A stretch of DNA of 62,950 nt. Source: an uncultured Clostridia bacterium. Its GTDB lineage: Bacteria > Bacillota > Clostridia > Oscillospirales > Acutalibacteraceae. The notes under the pieces were generated by a model. It searched no databases, was not told the origin of the DNA, and saw only the letters and a list, made by a program, of their open reading frames with translations. Position 1 is the stretch's first letter. Each line of letters opens with the position of its first letter. Made by a program: the position numbers and the translations under genes. Where the stretch lies: the NCBI GenBank assembly GCA_944412445.1, contig CALYBJ010000015.1, positions 1 to 62,950 on the forward strand, in the 5' to 3' direction. Below are positions 33,588-42,592 of the stretch, piece by piece.

Positions 33588-34874
33588 TTATCTTATGATT
33601 TTTCCGTCATATATATCGTTGCCGGATATTACATATTCATCAAATACCTTAATATATCCCTTTGTGATTTTCCTTTGGCTTCCGTCCTCGTTTGTTTCGG
33701 TGCCGTAGGTCAGGGCTATGCTGTAATCCTTTCCCGAATATATTATGTTTATGTATTTAAACTCAAGCTGACTTCCGCTTACCACATATACTCCGGTTTT
33801 GTTTTCATCGTTTACTCTGACGGCGTTATTGTCGATGCGGCAGCCCGTATACTCCTCCATAACTATTAGCGCCTGCTGTGTTCTTAAAAGCGCCAGGTCA
33901 TCGTTCATTACGGTGCATTTGAAAACTACCGCAGATTTTCCTGTTTCTCCGTCGGAGCGTATGCTGTATACCGTCGCCTTTAAATTATCTATTGAGGAAT
34001 CGGGAAAAACTATCGTTTTAACGCTGCCCTCTTTTAAGCCGTTTATTTTATTTGTGTCCACTACCGCGGCAAGATACCAGAAATATCCGTGGACTATTCT
34101 GCCTACGGAATTTTTGCTTACCTCCTGAGGCTGGGAGTTTAAAGCCTTTTCAACCTCCGAGGCAGTCCAGCTGTCTGCCTTTTCATAGTCAAGAGCAGTT
34201 TCGTATCCGTCGGAGCCGGATATGTAATATCCCGTACCCTGAGATTTTATTTCGCTGTAGCTTGATACTGCCGAAGCTAAGGCGCTGTATTCATTTTCAA
34301 GAGCCGCAACCTCCTGAGACAGGTCAAGCTCCGTTCCCGTTGCTGTCTGCTTTGCCGTTACCGCATCCCTCAGCTCGTCCTTTACCTCTTCCTTATCGGT
34401 AAAGTTCCCCGAAGCAATCATTTTTCCGTATGTGCAAAGATCCTCCGTTATTCTGTTGTCATAGCTGGATGTGTCACCGGCTACCGTTGAAGACTTTTTC
34501 TGAAGCTCCGAATAATATTCAAGCTCGTCCTTAATCTCCCTCATTCTCATAATACTGCCTGCGGAGGCGCTGTCCGGAAGAGAATACGCCACGGTTTCAT
34601 CCTTTGCAACCCTTGTGCCGTCATGAACAGCCGACACTATATTTCCGCCGCCTTCGTATGTTATAACCTGCTCGTCACGGACTGCGAACATTTGTACGGC
34701 TATCGTTTTCTGAACCGTATCCCTTACGGTGACTTCTGTTTTTATTTCCCTGCTTTCACCTATTATGTATGCCTGGCTTCCTATAAAAACAACGGCAAAG
34801 ATACCTACCACAGCCGCAATAAGCGTTTTCGGCGATATTTTTCTGCTGTTTTTCGTTTTCTTTTTTTCCTTCAA
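33588..34874 (-). CDS. HlyD-like membrane protein of the division cluster
   Basis: This 428-residue protein has a basic cytoplasmic start (MKEKKKTKNSRKISPK), one transmembrane helix (LIAAVVGIFAVVFIGSQAYII, about 17-37), and an extracellular part. A split biotinyl-lipoyl-like hairpin (GGNIVSAVHDGTRVAKDETV) flanks a helical insert, and beta-barrel regions follow, resembling HlyD/RND-type adaptors. The start is TTG, nine bases after AAGGAG. Members next to yggS-sepF occur widely in Clostridia, but no transporter partner is near here. A role at the septum or in envelope contacts is conjecture from position. Confidence 0.78.
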   Translation of the reverse strand: MKEKKKTKNSRKISPKTLIAAVVGIFAVVFIGSQAYIIGESREIKTEVTVRDTVQKTIAVQMFAVRDEQVITYEGGGNIVSAVHDGTRVAKDETVAYSLPDSASAGSIMRMREIKDELEYYSELQKKSSTVAGDTSSYDNRITEDLCTYGKMIASGNFTDKEEVKDELRDAVTAKQTATGTELDLSQEVAALENEYSALASAVSSYSEIKSQGTGYYISGSDGYETALDYEKADSWTASEVEKALNSQPQEVSKNSVGRIVHGYFWYLAAVVDTNKINGLKEGSVKTIVFPDSSIDNLKATVYSIRSDGETGKSAVVFKCTVMNDDLALLRTQQALIVMEEYTGCRIDNNAVRVNDENKTGVYVVSGSQLEFKYINIIYSGKDYSIALTYGTETNEDGSQRKITKGYIKVFDEYVISGNDIYDGKIIR

Positions 34875-34950
34875 AATACTCAGCTCCTTAAACGCTTATT
34901 TTTCAGTTTAGCTTAATTTTATTTAAGCAAGATTTAATTTACTTATAAAT

Positions 34951-35880
34951 TTAAAAATTTAAAAATTCTTTTGCCTTTAAAACTGCCTTTTCCTCATAAT
35001 CCTCGGTATCGGGATAAACCCAATATATATTTTCATTCCGTCTGAACCATGTCATCTGGCGTTTCGCATAATGTCTTGTTTCCTTTTTAAGATTGTCAAG
35101 AGCTTCATTTAAGCTTATTTCCCCCTGAAAATACGGCTTTAACTCCTTATAGCCTATTGCCTGCTTTGCGGTTGTATTTTCTCCCAGAGAAATATATTTC
35201 CGTGCCTCCTCCAAAAGCCCCTGACCTACCATTATATCGACTCTTTTTTCTATTCTGTCATAAAGCTTTTGTCTGTCCTTATACTCAATTCCTATATAAA
35301 GCGCTTCATAGGGGCTTTCCTTTTCCCTTGACTTTATTTTCTGCTGTGTAATTGTTTTTCCCGTAAGATAATAAACCTCAAGGGCTCTTATTATTCTGCC
35401 CGTATTATTTACATGAAGCTCCGAAGCCGCCTCCGGGTCTATTTCAAAAAGCTCCCTTAAAAGCGCTTCCGCTCCCTCTTTTTCGGCTCTTTCCTTTAGC
35501 TTCTTTCTGATTTCGCCGTTTTCCGGCTCCCTTTCAAAATTTATCCCATTTAAAAGAGAATCCGTGTAAAGTCCGGTACCCCCCACTATTACGGGATTGT
35601 TCCCCCTTAAACGGATTTCCTTTATCTTCTCCCCTGCGTCCTTTACAAACTGCGCCACGCTGTAATTTTCCCAAGGCTCCAGAAAATCAATAAGATGATG
35701 AGGCACTCCCTGCATCTCACAGGCTGAAGGCTTAGCAGTGGCAATATCCATGCCTTTGTAAATCTGCATGGAATCGGCTGAAATGATTTCTCCTGACACC
35801 GCCCCGGCTATTTTCACTCCTAAAGAGGTTTTTCCCGAAGCTGTGGGGCCTACTACGGCGATTACCTTAATTTTCTCCAT
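34951..35880 (-). CDS. miaA: tRNA dimethylallyltransferase MiaA
   Basis: MiaA adds the dimethylallyl group to N6 of adenosine 37 in tRNAs reading UNN codons. The 309-residue protein has the P-loop GPTASGKTS, the DSMQIYKGMDIATAKP motif, GGTGLYTDSLL and the C-terminal QMTWFRRN. Its ATG overlaps the mutL stop by one base. MiaB, which methylthiolates the same base, is encoded at the head of the same gene run, so the whole ms2i6A37 pathway is here. Confidence 0.96.
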   Translation of the reverse strand: MEKIKVIAVVGPTASGKTSLGVKIAGAVSGEIISADSMQIYKGMDIATAKPSACEMQGVPHHLIDFLEPWENYSVAQFVKDAGEKIKEIRLRGNNPVIVGGTGLYTDSLLNGINFEREPENGEIRKKLKERAEKEGAEALLRELFEIDPEAASELHVNNTGRIIRALEVYYLTGKTITQQKIKSREKESPYEALYIGIEYKDRQKLYDRIEKRVDIMVGQGLLEEARKYISLGENTTAKQAIGYKELKPYFQGEISLNEALDNLKKETRHYAKRQMTWFRRNENIYWVYPDTEDYEEKAVLKAKEFLNF

Positions 35881-37892
35881 CAGCCGTTTCTCCCGAAAAG
35901 TTTTTTTATTTCATATTCGCTCATTTCAAACATAACAGGTCTGCCGTGAGGGCAGTATCTTACATCCTTATCGGACAAAACCCTTTTTACAAGGCTTTCC
36001 ATCTCCGCCGGGGATATGCTGTCGCCTTCCTTTACGGCAGCTCTGCACGCTGTCGAATGGTAAAGCCATGTAAGCTTTGACGGCTCCGGCTCCTTTGAAT
36101 TTTTTATAAGCTTATCAGCTATTTCCTCTATAATCTCCCCGATATCTCCGTCGGACAGCTCCGCGGGACATTCTCTTACCCTTACGGCTCCCTGCCCGAA
36201 ATCCTCCACAAGATATCCCGATTTATTGAAAAGCTCAAGATTTTCAGTGACTGCCGTATATTCCTTCTGCGAAAGAGTTACCGTGACGGGCGTCATAAGT
36301 ATCTGGGAATATGTTTTTCTTTCACGCTTTTTCAGCTCGTTGAAAATTATACGCTCGTGGGCTGCGTGCTTGTCCACAAAAAGCAGACTTTTTTCCGTCT
36401 GGACGATTATGTAGGTTTTAAAAGCCTCCCCGATAATTCTGAAAGGCTCTGCTTCTGCCGTTTTTTCCTCTTCCGGCTGAGAATTTATATCAGGCGTTTC
36501 CTCTTTTGCATTTTGCTGAAGAACTTCTTTCTCTTCTTTTTTATCATCCTTTAATAAAATCTCTTCCTCCGAAATCTTATTAAACTCCGGTCTCTCAGGC
36601 TCCCTTAAATGCCCAACAGCAGTTTCCTGCGCTTTTTCCTCTTTTCTGAAAAAAGGCACCCCGTGCTGTAAATTATTTTTCGGATAATACTCCTTTTTTA
36701 TGCCCTTATACATATCCCCTATAAAGGGCGGTTCCTGTTTTTTCTCTTCTTCCCCTTCAAACTCTACGCCTAATGAAATTTTCCCTGACGGACTTTCCTG
36801 CTTTTGAGGAGCTTCCCCCATTTTTATCTGGTCTATACGGCTTTCGGGAGCGAACAAGCCGGAATAATCCTTTTTTTCCCGAAGCCGCGCCTTCAAGGGA
36901 GCGTCCTTTTCCTCAAGGGCTGACAGCGCCGAAAAATATATTCCGTCATATACTTCCTTTTCGTTTGAAAAGCGCACCTGGGTTTTTGCCGGATGAACGT
37001 TAACATCAACCGCCGCCGGATTTACCTTTATAAACAGCACGCAGGAGGGATATTTTCCCGTCATTATTCTGTTTTTGTAGGCGTTGTCAAGGGCAGCCGA
37101 CGCAACAGGAAGCTTTACATACCGTCCGTTTACAAAGCAGTGCTGCATGGCTCTGTTGGCTCTTGCGAAAACGGGCTTTGAAATATAGCCCTCTGCAAAA
37201 ACTCCGTCCGTCCCGCCTTTGCACTCTATAAGGCTTCCCGCAAACTCTTTTCCGTAAACCTCTCTTATGACGGTCATGAGCCTGCCGTCTCCCGGCACGA
37301 AAAACACTCTTTTATTGTCCTTTATAAGGGTTATTGAAATTTCCGGATGGGAAAGGGCGATTTTATACACTGCGTCCGCAACATAGTTGCCCTCCGTGGC
37401 GTCTTTTTTCAAAAACTTCATTCTTGCGGGAGTGTTGTAAAACAAATCCCTTATAACAATTGTTGTGCCGTCGGGACAGCCTGCGTCGTCAAGATATTCC
37501 TCTTCCCCTCCGGAAATAACATATCTTGTGCCGTTTTCCTCATCCTTTGTTTTTGTAAGCACCTCAACGCGGGCTACCGCCGCTACCGACGCCAGAGCTT
37601 CTCCCCTGAAGCCCAGGGTAAATATGGAGTTTAAATCCTCAGCCGTTTTTATTTTGCTTGTGGCGTGGCTTATAAACGCCGCCCTTATATCGTCCCTTTC
37701 AATTCCGCAGCCGTTGTCCGTTATTCTTATGTAGCGTATGCCGCCGTTTTTAATTTCAACGATTATTTTATCGGCTCCCGCGTCAATGGAATTTTCAAGA
37801 AGCTCCTTTACAACAGAAGAAGGTCTTTCGACAACCTCTCCCGCCGCAATAAGCTCCGCTAAATGCTTTGGCAGTATATTTATTTTTCCCAT
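35880..37892 (-). CDS. mutL: DNA mismatch repair protein MutL
   Basis: This 670-residue protein has the N-terminal GHKL ATPase (ENSIDAGADKI, TDNGCGI, GFRGEALASV), a long charged linker (about 330-480), and a C-terminal dimer/endonuclease domain. The endonuclease motif reads DKHAAHERIIFN, so the last acidic residue of DQHA(x)2E(x)4E is Asn with Glu next to it. The partner motif CPHGRPVMFEM and the ACR-like STACRAAVKEG are intact. It starts 21 bases after mutS. The endonuclease is therefore probably active, though the substituted residue deserves attention. Confidence 0.95.
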   Translation of the reverse strand: MGKINILPKHLAELIAAGEVVERPSSVVKELLENSIDAGADKIIVEIKNGGIRYIRITDNGCGIERDDIRAAFISHATSKIKTAEDLNSIFTLGFRGEALASVAAVARVEVLTKTKDEENGTRYVISGGEEEYLDDAGCPDGTTIVIRDLFYNTPARMKFLKKDATEGNYVADAVYKIALSHPEISITLIKDNKRVFFVPGDGRLMTVIREVYGKEFAGSLIECKGGTDGVFAEGYISKPVFARANRAMQHCFVNGRYVKLPVASAALDNAYKNRIMTGKYPSCVLFIKVNPAAVDVNVHPAKTQVRFSNEKEVYDGIYFSALSALEEKDAPLKARLREKKDYSGLFAPESRIDQIKMGEAPQKQESPSGKISLGVEFEGEEEKKQEPPFIGDMYKGIKKEYYPKNNLQHGVPFFRKEEKAQETAVGHLREPERPEFNKISEEEILLKDDKKEEKEVLQQNAKEETPDINSQPEEEKTAEAEPFRIIGEAFKTYIIVQTEKSLLFVDKHAAHERIIFNELKKRERKTYSQILMTPVTVTLSQKEYTAVTENLELFNKSGYLVEDFGQGAVRVRECPAELSDGDIGEIIEEIADKLIKNSKEPEPSKLTWLYHSTACRAAVKEGDSISPAEMESLVKRVLSDKDVRYCPHGRPVMFEMSEYEIKKLFGRNG

Positions 37893-37913
37893 TGCCGAAT
37901 ACCTCCCTTTCTT

Positions 37914-40526
37914 TTACTGTGAAAGCTTCTCCTTAAGCTCGTAAAGCTTTGTCAGCGCCTCTATGGGCGTTAATGTATTTACATCAAGATTTTTAATCTC
38001 CTCTGCCACCAGATCTTTGGCTCCCGATTCAAAGGAAATCTGAAAATCGTCGCCGGTTTTTTCCTTTGGAGAATTTACCCCGGAATCTGCCGGAACAGTC
38101 TGGTTTTCGATATCCTTTAAAATTCCTCTGGCTCTTGTTACCACGCTCTGAGGAACTCCCGCAAGAAGCGCAACATCTATTCCGTAGCTGCCGTCGGCTT
38201 CCCCTCTTACAATCTTTCTTAAAAAGGTTATATTGTCCCCTCTCTTTTTTACGGAGGTGTTATAATTCTTAACTCCCTGAAGCTCCTTTTCAAGGCTTGT
38301 CAGCTCGTGATAATGGGTTGCGAAAAGGGTTTTTGCCCCCAGCTTCTTTTTATCGGTAACATACTCGAGAACCGCTCTGGCTATGCTCATTCCGTCATAA
38401 GTGGAAGTGCCTCTGCCTATTTCGTCAAGAATTATAAGGCTTTTCGCCGTGGCGTTTTTAATAATCGCCGCAACCTCGCTCATTTCGAGCATAAATGTGG
38501 ACTGTCCCGCCGCAAGGTCGTCGGAGGCTCCTATTCTTGTGAAAATGCTGTCAACTATTCCTATCCTCGCCGATTTGGCAGGTACAAAGGAGCCTATCTG
38601 CGCCATTAATACTATTAACGCCGTCTGCCTCATATATGTTGACTTACCTGCCATATTGGGTCCGGTAATTATTGCCGTTCTGTTTTCGCCCCCGTCAAGA
38701 AGGGTGTCATTTGGCACAAAAGGCGCTCCCTCAAGGAATTTCTCTACAACAGGATGTCTTCCGTCCTTTATATCTATAATGTCGGAATTGTCAACATCAG
38801 GCCGTTCATATCCGTTTTCAACTGCCGCCTTGGCAAAGGAGCATAAAACGTCCGTCTCCCCTATGGCTTCCGCCGTTCTTTTCAGTCTGTACTGAGCCTG
38901 TGCCACCCGGTTTCTGATTTGCACGAAAAGCTCGTATTCAAGGCTCTGTATTCTGCCCTGCGCTCCCAGAACCTTCGCCTCCAGGTCTTTAAGCTCCTGG
39001 GTTATGTACCTTTCACAGGATGACAGGGTCTGCTTCCTTATGTAGTCCTCCGGAACAAGCTCCTTATAGGAATTAAGCACCTCGATATAATATCCGAATA
39101 CTCTGTTGTATCCTATTTTAAGCTTTTTAATGCCTGTTCTCTTCTGCTCTCTCTCCTCAATATCCGCAAGGAAGTTTTTGCCTCCCGACACAATATCGTA
39201 AAGCGAATCAAGCTCTTCATTGTAGCCCCGCTTTATCATGTTTCCCTCTCTTACGGTAAAGGGCGGGTCTTCGCATATAGCCTGGTCTATCAATTCCCTT
39301 ATATCCTGAAGTCCGTCGATTTTATCGTAAAGCTCTCCCAGAAGCTTGGATTTCCTGCCCTTTAAAAGCTCCTTTACGGGAGGGATTTTTTCAAGAGTCT
39401 GGGCAAGGGCTCTCAGCTCCCTGGCGTTTGCCGTGCCGTAAACTATCCTTGTAAGTATTCTTTCAATGTCCCCTACATCCTTTAACAGCTCAAAAAGCTC
39501 TCCTCTTAAAGGCGTTTCATAATACAATTCGCTTACGGCGTTCTGCCTTAAAATTATATGGGACACGCTTATTAAGGGCTGCTCTATCCACGACCTTATA
39601 AGCCTTTTGCCCATAGGCGTTTTCGTATAGTCAAGAACCCACAGAAGGGAGCCTTTTTTCTCTCTTCTCCGCTGAGTTTCGCAAAGCTCCAGATTCACTC
39701 TGGCGGAAGCGTTCAATGTCATATACTTTTCGTCGTTGTAAACGTCAACCTCGGCAAAGTTTTTTAAATCGTTTTTCTGAGTTTCGCTGAGATACAGAAG
39801 CGCGGCTCCCAGGGCTGCTGCGGCAAAGGTTTTATCCTCAAGCCCCAGCTCCTTTAAGCTTTTTCCGAAGCAGCCGGTTATTCTTTTTTCACAGTCCGCA
39901 AGATCAAAGCTTTCGTTTGAAAGCGTTTCGGCGTAAAGAGAAGCTCTTTGTGTAAGATATTCGTTAAGCTCCTTTAAATTCTTGACATAGCCGTTTACAA
40001 TAAGCTCGCTGGGAGAAAATCTTGCTGTTTCGTTTATGATTTTTTCTTCTGTTTTCTTTCCCTGAAACTGGGTAACATGGATTTCTCCCGTGGAAACGTC
40101 CGCGAAGCATACGCCGCCGCTGCCCGAATCAGCAAATATACACTCAAGATAATTGTTTTTGCCCTCGTCAAGCATATTGCTGTCCGTAACCGTTCCCGGA
40201 GTGTGGACTCTTATGACATCTCTTGTAACAATGCCCTTTGCCTGGGACGGGTCCTCGGTCTGCTCGCATACGGCTACCTTGTAGCCTCTGCCCACAAGCC
40301 TTGCAATATAGGAATCTGCGGCATGAAAAGGTATTCCGCACATGGGCGCTCTTTCCTCCTGGCCGCAGTCCCTGCCCGTCAGCACAAGCTCAAGCTCTCT
40401 TGAGGCCGTTTTGGCGTCGTCAAAAAACATCTCATAAAAGTCCCCTAAACGGAAAAACAGTATGGCGTCGGGGTACTGTTCCTTTATTTTAAAATATTGC
40501 TGCATCATAGGTGTAAACTGCGCCAT
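37914..40526 (-). CDS. mutS: DNA mismatch recognition protein MutS
   Basis: MutS recognises mismatches and recruits MutL. The 870-residue protein contains the mismatch-reading motif FFRLGDFYEMFFDDA near residue 24-38, with the Phe-x-Glu pair, the connector and lever domains, and the ATPase with GPNMAGKSTYMRQ and the STFMLEMSEVA loop, followed by DEIGRGTSTYDG. A short C-terminal clamp-binding tail is present. It belongs to the miaB-ymcA-mutS-mutL-miaA run. Confidence 0.97.
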   Translation of the reverse strand: MAQFTPMMQQYFKIKEQYPDAILFFRLGDFYEMFFDDAKTASRELELVLTGRDCGQEERAPMCGIPFHAADSYIARLVGRGYKVAVCEQTEDPSQAKGIVTRDVIRVHTPGTVTDSNMLDEGKNNYLECIFADSGSGGVCFADVSTGEIHVTQFQGKKTEEKIINETARFSPSELIVNGYVKNLKELNEYLTQRASLYAETLSNESFDLADCEKRITGCFGKSLKELGLEDKTFAAAALGAALLYLSETQKNDLKNFAEVDVYNDEKYMTLNASARVNLELCETQRRREKKGSLLWVLDYTKTPMGKRLIRSWIEQPLISVSHIILRQNAVSELYYETPLRGELFELLKDVGDIERILTRIVYGTANARELRALAQTLEKIPPVKELLKGRKSKLLGELYDKIDGLQDIRELIDQAICEDPPFTVREGNMIKRGYNEELDSLYDIVSGGKNFLADIEEREQKRTGIKKLKIGYNRVFGYYIEVLNSYKELVPEDYIRKQTLSSCERYITQELKDLEAKVLGAQGRIQSLEYELFVQIRNRVAQAQYRLKRTAEAIGETDVLCSFAKAAVENGYERPDVDNSDIIDIKDGRHPVVEKFLEGAPFVPNDTLLDGGENRTAIITGPNMAGKSTYMRQTALIVLMAQIGSFVPAKSARIGIVDSIFTRIGASDDLAAGQSTFMLEMSEVAAIIKNATAKSLIILDEIGRGTSTYDGMSIARAVLEYVTDKKKLGAKTLFATHYHELTSLEKELQGVKNYNTSVKKRGDNITFLRKIVRGEADGSYGIDVALLAGVPQSVVTRARGILKDIENQTVPADSGVNSPKEKTGDDFQISFESGAKDLVAEEIKNLDVNTLTPIEALTKLYELKEKLSQ

Positions 40527-40594
40527 TTTTTGTTTTCCTTTCTTTTTGGGATTTCGGGAGGGATAACTCCCTCCCTTTGTTTCTTATCCGATTG

Positions 40595-41008
40595 TCAGCT
40601 GCATCCGCCGCAGGTTGAACAGCTTCCCGTACAGCTTCCCTCAGGAGACTGCGGCTCGCAGGTTTCAGGGTCTTCGCCGTTTACGCAGAGAGAAAGTATC
40701 TGCATTACATAGTTCATCATGTCGTCTACTTCCTGTCTTGCGGCTTCGTACTTCTTCATATTGGGGTTGAGCATCACTTCCCCGTAAACCTCTCTGAATT
40801 CCTTGTCAAACTGATTCATTTTCTCTTCGTCGGCGTTTTCGCTTTCAGCCTCATGCTGATAGGACATCTGTATTAAGTTAAGCTTGCCGATAAGCTCGTT
40901 AAGCTCCTTGTCCCCGTCGTTGGCCTCTTTCGCAGCCATAAGATTTTTATATCTTTCGTCTGCCTGAATAGCTTTTCCAAGCTCTCTTGTAAGTTCGATT
41001 ACGTTCAT
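40595..41008 (-). CDS. YlbF/YmcA family protein with Cys-rich tail
   Basis: This 137-residue helical protein belongs to the YlbF/YmcA (Ric) family. In Bacillus YmcA, YlbF and YaaT form a complex that carries [4Fe-4S] clusters and promotes RNase Y processing, biofilm formation and sporulation. The helical core (NVIELTRELGKAI to MMNYVMQIL) is followed by a C-terminal tail with five cysteines in the last 22 residues (CEPQSPEGSC, CSTCGGC), plus one Cys just before. Its position between miaB and mutS equals that of ymcA in Bacillus. I infer that the tail supplies cluster ligands. Confidence 0.87.
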   Translation of the reverse strand: MNVIELTRELGKAIQADERYKNLMAAKEANDGDKELNELIGKLNLIQMSYQHEAESENADEEKMNQFDKEFREVYGEVMLNPNMKKYEAARQEVDDMMNYVMQILSLCVNGEDPETCEPQSPEGSCTGSCSTCGGCS

Positions 41009-41034
41009 TTTTTTCTCCTTAATTTTTATTTATA

Positions 41035-42489
41035 TCAACACAATTCTCCGCAGAGTATCCATGTTAATGCCTTTGTCACCCTTACATTCAAAAACTGTCC
41101 CGTAAGGCTCTCGTCTCCGGGAAATTCAATTATGATATTTCCCTGTGTCCTGCCGGACAAAATTCCTTCCTTTTCGTTAGGCTCCGCAAGGACTCTGTAT
41201 GTTTTTCCCACCATGGAGGCGGTACGCTTCGAGGCGATTTCCTCCTGAGTATCGCAAAGCTCCTTAAACCACTTTGACTTCTCGGAATACGGCACCGGGT
41301 CTTCCATCTCCGCCGCCTTTGTACCCTCTCTTCTGGAATAGATAAATGTGAAAAGAGATGTATACTCAACTTCCTTTATAAGGCTTACCGTTTCCTTAAA
41401 GTCCTCATAAGTTTCTCCCGGAAAGCCCACTATAATGTCGCTTGTTATTGAAAGCTCCGGCATAAGGGATTTTGCGTATTTTATCAGATCAAGATATTCT
41501 TCCCTTGTGTATTTTCTGTTCATCAGGGAAAGAATCCTGTCGCTACCGGACTGAACGGGCAAATGAAGATGCTTCGCCACCTTTTCGCACTGAGCCATTG
41601 CTTCAATAAGCTCCCTTGTGCAGTCCTTGGGATGAGATGTCATAAAACGGATTATAAAATCGCCGGGAATGTTGTTTATCTCTCTTAAAAGGGCGGCAAA
41701 ATTTACGGAGCAGTCGGGATTTTTTCCGTAGGAATTAACATTCTGACCCAAAAGGGTTATATCCTTTACTCCCTGAGACACAAGCTCCTTGGCTTCCTTT
41801 ATAATATCCCCGGGAAGCCTGCTTCTCTCTCTGCCTCTTACATAGGGAACGATGCAGTAGCTGCAAAAATTATTGCAGCCGTACATTATTGGAAGCCACG
41901 CCTTGGCTCCTCTGTCACGGCACACAGGCAGTCCCTCGGCAATACGGCTGTCGCTTTCCTCCGTTAAAAACACTCTCTTTCCCCTTGAAAGAACAGTATA
42001 AAGCATTTCGGGAAGACGGTGCATGGCGAAGGTGCCGAAAACGATATTTACATAGGGATAGCTTTTTTTGATTCTTTCGGAAATGTGCTTCTGCTGCATC
42101 ATACAGCCGCAGAGAATTATAATCATATCCCTGTTTTTTTCCTTTATGGGCTTTAATGCTCCCACGTTCCCCAGAACCCTGTCCTCTGCGTGCTCCCTTA
42201 CGGCACAGGTATTAAAAAGAACAAGATCCGCGTCTTCGGGAGACGATGTAAAGGTATAGCCCATTTTTAAAAGCTGACCCTTTATTTTTTCACTGTCGGA
42301 AACGTTTCCCTGACAGCCGTAGGTATGTACAAAAGCCTTGGGAGAGCCGCCGAATCTTGACGAAAGAAGAGTTCTGACCTTGTCGCAGAATTCCTCCTGA
42401 GCCGTTCTCTCCTGAGGCATTATAAAATATTTTTTAAGCTCGCCGCCGCTTATATTTTCGGCTGAAAATTTATCAATCAAAGTATCCAA
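41035..42489 (-). CDS. miaB: tRNA-2-methylthio-N6-dimethylallyladenosine synthase MiaB
   Basis: MiaB is a radical-SAM methylthiotransferase that converts i6A37 to ms2i6A37 in tRNA. The 484-residue protein has the N-terminal UPF0004 domain with cysteines at VHTYGCQGN, FNTCAVRE and GCMMQ binding one [4Fe-4S] cluster, the radical-SAM motif CNNFCSYC, and a C-terminal TRAM domain. About 50 extra N-terminal residues precede the family core. The start is TTG 42489, five bases after GGAGG, downstream of a good promoter. Confidence 0.95.
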   Translation of the reverse strand: MDTLIDKFSAENISGGELKKYFIMPQERTAQEEFCDKVRTLLSSRFGGSPKAFVHTYGCQGNVSDSEKIKGQLLKMGYTFTSSPEDADLVLFNTCAVREHAEDRVLGNVGALKPIKEKNRDMIIILCGCMMQQKHISERIKKSYPYVNIVFGTFAMHRLPEMLYTVLSRGKRVFLTEESDSRIAEGLPVCRDRGAKAWLPIMYGCNNFCSYCIVPYVRGRERSRLPGDIIKEAKELVSQGVKDITLLGQNVNSYGKNPDCSVNFAALLREINNIPGDFIIRFMTSHPKDCTRELIEAMAQCEKVAKHLHLPVQSGSDRILSLMNRKYTREEYLDLIKYAKSLMPELSITSDIIVGFPGETYEDFKETVSLIKEVEYTSLFTFIYSRREGTKAAEMEDPVPYSEKSKWFKELCDTQEEIASKRTASMVGKTYRVLAEPNEKEGILSGRTQGNIIIEFPGDESLTGQFLNVRVTKALTWILCGELC

Positions 42490-42528
42490 AGGAACCTCCG
42501 CTGAAATTAAATATACTTTAACTCATAT

Positions 42529-42557
42529 ATTATAATATAACGGATTTCAATTGTAAA
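42529..42557 (-). promoter_or_regulatory. Sigma-A promoter of the miaB-ymcA-mutSL-miaA operon
   Basis: On the minus strand TTTACA (42557-42552), 17 bp, TATAAT (42534-42529), about 40 bases before the miaB TTG start. Confidence 0.66.
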
Positions 42558-42592
42558 CACCGATTTGGAATTTTAATAAAAATTACCTTTTC

